In this document: positions 61,001-64,000 of the stretch, piece after piece
Layout of the letters: the number at the start of each line of letters is the position of its first letter
Numbering within the stretch: the first letter of the stretch is position 1
NCBI GenBank assembly: GCA_020633655.1
Contig: JACKDF010000005.1
Location: forward strand, 1 to 64,000
Reading direction: 5' to 3'
Source of the DNA: Deferribacteres bacterium
GTDB lineage: Bacteria > Zhuqueibacterota > Zhuqueibacteria > Zhuqueibacterales > Geothermadaptataceae
DNA: 64,000 bases
Notes under the pieces: model-generated
Seen by the model: the letters and a program-made list of their open reading frames with translations, nothing else
Databases searched by the model: none
What the model was told of the DNA's origin: nothing
Translations under genes and position numbers: made by a program

Positions 61001-63639
61001 ATATCCATCTTGAAGACACCAATGTCTACTTCACAGCGGAATTTACAGAAAATGGACAGGGCTTTTCTCTTATTGCAATTTCCTCCCATATTGATACTTT
61101 TGAGCAGCGATTGCGCACCCTAATAGGAAAAATTTCGCAGGTTGATGAAAATAAAAAAATCGTAATTGAACTTTTCGTCTGGAAAGAAACGACCTGCGAT
61201 GATCTCGATGAATGTGCACTCGACATCCAGAAATTCCTGCAGAACACCGATTTCGGCCGTCCCATACACAGGATTGTAGTAGCATTGACCCATCCAACGG
61301 AAGAAGTTAAAGATGGTCAGGTGCAATTTTTTACCTTCCGCCAAAAAGATGATAATTTTTATGAGGAACGGCTTTACCGTGGTTTTCATCCTATGATTGG
61401 AAAGCGATTGGAAATTTGGCGCCTGGATAATTTTACTATTGAACGATTGCCCTCGGCAGAGAATGTTTATCTTTTTCGAGCAGCAGCACGGGAAAATCCA
61501 AAAGATGAGCGTCTTTTCTCCTTTGCGGAAGTGAGGGATCTCACGGTCGTCAAAAATTCGAGTGACGGACAGGCGCAATTACCGGAATTTGAACACGTTC
61601 TGCACAATGCGTTAACGGGAATACGGCGGTATTTGAGCTCATTGCCTCCGCGAAACCGACTGTATTGGAATCGCATCATCATTAATGTTTGGCCTGTAAT
61701 GGATTTGCCTGTCCAGATGTTGGCGGAATTGCAAAATCGGCTGGCGCCGGCTACCTTTGGCTTGTCGCTTGAAAAAGTTGTTGTACGTGCAAGAATGCCG
61801 CATGCGCAATCGGGTGAATTGCGTGAAACAATTCTTGAATTTTCGAATCCAGCCAATGGTGGTGTTGTTATGCGCCAGTGTGAGCCGAGTACACAAAAAA
61901 TTCGGGTCATGTCGGATTATACACGAAAAGTCGTCTTTCTGCGGCAACGGGGTATCGTTTATCCGTATGAGCTTATTCGCATGCTGACTCCGGAAAAAGG
62001 CAAAGCGCATTCCGAATATCCCGCTGGTGATTTTGTGGAATACGACTTTGATGACACCGGAAAATTGGTGCCTGTCAATCGGGAATATGGCCGTAACACC
62101 GCAAATATCATCGTCGGTGTGCTAACGAATTATACAAAAAAATACCCGGAAGGTATGAAACGCGTAGTTTTATTAGGGGATCCCAGCAAAGCGCTTGGGG
62201 CGTTGGCGGAACTGGAATGCAGCCGTATCAATGCCGGAATCGATTTAGCGGAAAAAATGCAAATACCGGTCGAATGGTTTGCTATTTCTGCCGGAGCGAA
62301 AATCTCGATGGATAGCGGGACTGAAAACATGGACTGGATTTCCCTGGTCTTGCGTCGATTGATCACCTTTACCCAAAGTGGGGGAGAGGTGAACGTAATT
62401 GTAACCGGTATAAATGTTGGCGCCCAGCCTTACTGGAATGCCGAAGCAACGATGCTTATGCACACACGTGGTATTCTCATCATGATGCCTGAAAGCGCGA
62501 TGGTGCTCACAGGAAAGCAGGCCCTGGAATACAGTGGTGGCATTGCCGCTGAAGACAATCAGGGTATCGGTGGGTATGAGCGAGTGATGGGACCGAACGG
62601 GCAAGCGCAATATTTTGCCAAAGACATTGCCGAAGCGGTAAAAATTTTGCTGAGCTATTACAATCACACCTACCGGATTCCCGGTGAACGCTTCCCACGC
62701 AAAGCTGCGACGACCGATCCCTTTGAACGTGATGTGTGTGAATTTCCCCATGGGGGCGAATTTGAGCGTGTCGGTGATGTATTTTCGAATAAAACCAATC
62801 CCGATCGTAAGAAACCGTTTGATATAAGGCAGGTGATGCGCGCCTGTAAGGATCTCGATCAGCCCCACCTGGAACGCTGGTTTGCAATGCAGGACGCAGA
62901 GATTGCTGTGGTTTGGGATGCCCACATCGGTGGCCAACCGGTCTGCATGATCGGCATCGAATCGAGGCCGATGGCGCGTACTGGATTCGTGCCGGCTGAT
63001 GGTCCAAAACAATGGACCGGCGGCACCCTCTTCCCGCAAGCATCACGAAAAGTGGCGCGAGCAATTAATGCTGCAAGTGATAACCGTCCGCTGGTAGTCA
63101 TCGCCAATCTTTCCGGTTTTGATGGCTCTCCGGAAAGCCTGCGTAATTGGCAATTGGAATATGGCGCTGAAATTGGTCGCGCTGTAGTTAATTTTCAAGG
63201 CCCAATAGTTTTCGCGGTCGTCTCCCGCTACCACGGTGGTGCATTTGTGGTATTTTCAAATGCGTTGCATGATAATATGGAAGTCATCGCTTTGGAAGGT
63301 ACGTATGCATCGGTAATCGGCGGTGCCCCTGCTGCAGCAGTGGTATTTGCACGGGAAGTGAAAAATCGAGTTCTGGCTGATTCACGCATGAAAGAAATTG
63401 AAGAGCGGCTTGCTACTGCAAAAGACGAAGAAGTGGCGTCGTTGAAGGATTTAAAAGAGAAAACCTATCAAGCCATTTATTCTGAAAAACTCGGTGAAGT
63501 TGCTGACGAATTCGATAGTATCCACAGCGTACAACGCGCAGAGAAAGTCGGCTCTGTTGATAAAATTATTCCACCAGATCAGTTACGGCCATATTTGATT
63601 GCAGCAATTGAGAGAGGGATGAAAAAGGAATTGGAATAA
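58030..63639 (+). CDS. Single-chain acyl-CoA (acetyl/propionyl-CoA) carboxylase: biotin carboxylase-BCCP-central region-carboxyltransferase
   Basis: Carboxylates acetyl- or propionyl-CoA with ATP and bicarbonate via biotin. Biotin carboxylase (about 1-450): 'VAIVNRGEPAVRFIQAV', ATP-grasp loop 'LKAAAGGGGRGIRMIRD', 'SQRDCSVQRRHQKVVEE' and 'FLEVNPRLQVEHPVSE'. BCCP (about 595-670): biotinyl Lys629 in 'LEAMKMETSV'. A central region of about 600 residues has no catalytic motif. Carboxyltransferase (about 1300-1830): 'KVVFLRQRGIVYPYELIRML', 'YPEGMKRVVLLGDPSKALG', 'FAISAGAKISM', 'GGYERVMGPNGQAQYFAKD', 'ANLSGFDGSPESLRNWQ' and 'VIGGAPAAAVVFAREV'. Domain order and the N-terminal carboxyltransferase motif match the eukaryotic ACC rather than the split bacterial AccABCD. 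RefSeq names similar myxobacterial proteins as fused carboxylases (recalled, not searched). It probably supplies malonyl-CoA to the adjacent synthase. Confidence 0.92.
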   Translation: MKRDFTRVAIVNRGEPAVRFIQAVKEYNKEKNTTINTIAFYTEPDQNSVYVREADSSYYLGQASYIDPQDGERRTTYLNYERLKSALLASKADAVWVGWGFVAEHDAFAEMCRDLGLIFIGPSPEAMSELGNKIKAKKWAEKLKIPVIPWGDSPVHDLTEAEKQSENLKYPVMLKAAAGGGGRGIRMIRDKSELREAFTSAQNEARKLFRDATLFLEKFLENTRHIEVQILADQHGTIWPLSQRDCSVQRRHQKVVEECPVVGLDVQLQKQLNEAAVAIAKAVNYENTGTVEFLVNPKSQTYWFLEVNPRLQVEHPVSELTTGMDAVKAQIDIARGEKLPSVCPASHGHAIEVRLYAEDPADNFAPAPGKIKVLHLPTGAGVRVDSGVAENEEIPAEFDPMLAKIIAYGNSRPEALARLCRALTQTSVIVRGGMSNKGFLLSLLQHKEIENASAHVDWLDNVVNKGELFDVQNVEIALLHGAIKAYQTEFEKEKAEFFTGARGGRPVVRSETGHTVKLIYKAESYEFDVRRMGPTLYRIGIEKNEIWVEAVQLSSIEWRLHLGNIAYRVFLLSEEQSFLIEVNGAQHRITWDYNGVIKAPAPAVVISALVEEGQTIAPGDRLFLLEAMKMETSVVAHTSGVVKEIFVRSNMQVNAGDSLLAYDPVTAEDQSSARPAVHDRSSRINFTQLAGQKDAHASWLDVCRTNLEASKNLLRGYDQDAVERKKILTAKNAILSSPELDSTFLEKNENDVLQLFMDIVSLFRRSPLAGEGQNGDAFADLEFASDVRLGSKEYLYSYLRDMPERGKTMPEGFRLKLIRTLAHYGVSSLQPGDELELSLYRICKSHQRMTEQLPLILDILKRRQSCLQRNDSESTEKFRGILQRLVAESRNRFPEVHEVAHDVLYKCFGQPVLEKVRHQLFENVDAQLAVLQDDPDAPSREKIIDTLVKYPIPIHSAITNWFKKSEPLMVGNLLETLSRRYYRIRTILNQNIHLEDTNVYFTAEFTENGQGFSLIAISSHIDTFEQRLRTLIGKISQVDENKKIVIELFVWKETTCDDLDECALDIQKFLQNTDFGRPIHRIVVALTHPTEEVKDGQVQFFTFRQKDDNFYEERLYRGFHPMIGKRLEIWRLDNFTIERLPSAENVYLFRAAARENPKDERLFSFAEVRDLTVVKNSSDGQAQLPEFEHVLHNALTGIRRYLSSLPPRNRLYWNRIIINVWPVMDLPVQMLAELQNRLAPATFGLSLEKVVVRARMPHAQSGELRETILEFSNPANGGVVMRQCEPSTQKIRVMSDYTRKVVFLRQRGIVYPYELIRMLTPEKGKAHSEYPAGDFVEYDFDDTGKLVPVNREYGRNTANIIVGVLTNYTKKYPEGMKRVVLLGDPSKALGALAELECSRINAGIDLAEKMQIPVEWFAISAGAKISMDSGTENMDWISLVLRRLITFTQSGGEVNVIVTGINVGAQPYWNAEATMLMHTRGILIMMPESAMVLTGKQALEYSGGIAAEDNQGIGGYERVMGPNGQAQYFAKDIAEAVKILLSYYNHTYRIPGERFPRKAATTDPFERDVCEFPHGGEFERVGDVFSNKTNPDRKKPFDIRQVMRACKDLDQPHLERWFAMQDAEIAVVWDAHIGGQPVCMIGIESRPMARTGFVPADGPKQWTGGTLFPQASRKVARAINAASDNRPLVVIANLSGFDGSPESLRNWQLEYGAEIGRAVVNFQGPIVFAVVSRYHGGAFVVFSNALHDNMEVIALEGTYASVIGGAPAAAVVFAREVKNRVLADSRMKEIEERLATAKDEEVASLKDLKEKTYQAIYSEKLGEVADEFDSIHSVQRAEKVGSVDKIIPPDQLRPYLIAAIERGMKKELE

Positions 63640-63892
63640 AGCGATCATCCTTGCGTACAATCGTGGCGTTTATCATCGTAGTAAAGCGGGATGTTGGCAG
63701 AATTTCACTGAAAAAAGTACTTCTGTAAAGAATGAGGTAATCTATTTTTAACCTAAAATGCAATATTTTATAAAGTAGTATAAAAAAATATTGCATTTTT
63801 TTTTATTAATCCTTATTGTTGCCGTCGCATTTTTTATAACGTTTTTTAATTACTTCTATTTATTAAATTGTTTACAGGAGCTTGAAAGTAGC

Positions 63893-64000
63893 ATGGCACA
63901 AATCGTTGAAAATATTCTTCGTAAAAATAATATATGCCCAACAGCAGTCGCAAATCGTGAAGTCAGTCTGAGTACCTTGCGCTCCATCGTTAAAAATGAT
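63893..64000 (+). CDS. Start of a further gene, cut by the window edge
   Basis: ATG 63893 is preceded by AGGAG 12 bases away. The 36 codons seen begin 'MAQIVENILRKNNICPTAVA' and run off the edge in frame. Too short to assign. Being the next gene downstream of the synthase and carboxylase on the same strand with a 253-base gap, it may belong to the pathway (for example a tailoring or activation enzyme), but nothing in the sequence proves it. Confidence 0.55.
   Translation, partial: MAQIVENILRKNNICPTAVANREVSLSTLRSIVKND

Noticed and set aside
1..64000. tRNA or rRNA genes
   Set aside because: No cloverleaf with a GTTC-A/G-A-TC arm or rRNA-like block was recognised by eye; a tRNA scan would be needed to exclude one formally.

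Overview
The window looks like the chromosome of a Gram-negative bacterium of the FCB superphylum, most likely Calditrichota/KSB1-like (inference). Two large secreted proteins (34410-36038 and 41521-44007) end in the FlgD-like sorting domain with the motif 'LEQN(W/Y)PNPF' and a closing 'GVYxYxLR' strand. That domain is typical of Calditrichota, Ignavibacteriota, Marinimicrobia and KSB1. Many predicted lipoproteins, an outer-membrane beta-barrel and amidase- and M48-type envelope enzymes also fit a diderm. No rRNA, tRNA, CRISPR array, transposase or phage gene was seen.

Layout. 1-1613 (-): truncated transglutaminase-like/TPR protein. 1929-6855 (+): histidine kinase, NtrC-type sigma-54 activator, coiled-coil exported protein and beta-barrel in one tight operon. 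7039-8519 (+): two lipoproteins behind a candidate sigma-54 promoter. 8669-9991 (-): UDP-glucose dehydrogenase. 10613-11530 (+): PHP phosphoesterase. 11681-13544 (-): AT-rich alpha/beta hydrolase and membrane protein. 13989-14432 (+): GNAT acetyltransferase. 14477-18755 (-): YjbQ, M14 carboxypeptidase, M48 protease and Rho. 19117-20878 (-): HGSNAT-like acyltransferase and a hypothetical protein. 21402-24585: Fe-S Rrf2 regulator (-), then a TIGR01212 radical SAM protein and an NnrS-like protein (+), suggesting nitric-oxide response. 25098-28822 (+): Ca/Na exchanger, transaldolase and glucose-6-phosphate isomerase; the last two are separated only by a frameshift at an A10 run. 29043-32405: glycogen-debranching enzyme (+), rhomboid (-) and SRPBCC lipoprotein (-). 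32851-44007: small coiled-coil genes, lipoprotein, parallel beta-helix protein, HDOD regulator, methylglyoxal synthase, aminotransferase, beta-propeller and large secreted amidase. 44143-46532: zinc-ribbon protein, small hypothetical and double-PDZ protein.

The most striking part is 46740-63639 (+): a candidate sigma-54 promoter, an acyl-CoA dehydrogenase, a 3010-residue iterative-looking synthase (KS-AT-KS-five tandem ACPs-KR-DH), and a 1869-residue single-chain acyl-CoA carboxylase (biotin carboxylase-BCCP-central region-carboxyltransferase) laid out like the eukaryotic multidomain ACC. I read it as a dedicated lipid/polyketide pathway: the carboxylase makes malonyl-CoA, the synthase elongates and partly reduces it, and the dehydrogenase or genes beyond the right edge finish the chain. 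All five ACPs carry Thr where the phosphopantetheine-bearing Ser normally sits. That makes the locus either a biochemically unusual synthase or one whose carrier chemistry is undescribed.

Intergenic DNA holds several clear rho-independent terminators, a MITE/REP-like palindromic repeat in two copies (about 36267 and 40027), a nested palindromic cassette between the synthase and carboxylase genes, and three candidate -24/-12 promoters.
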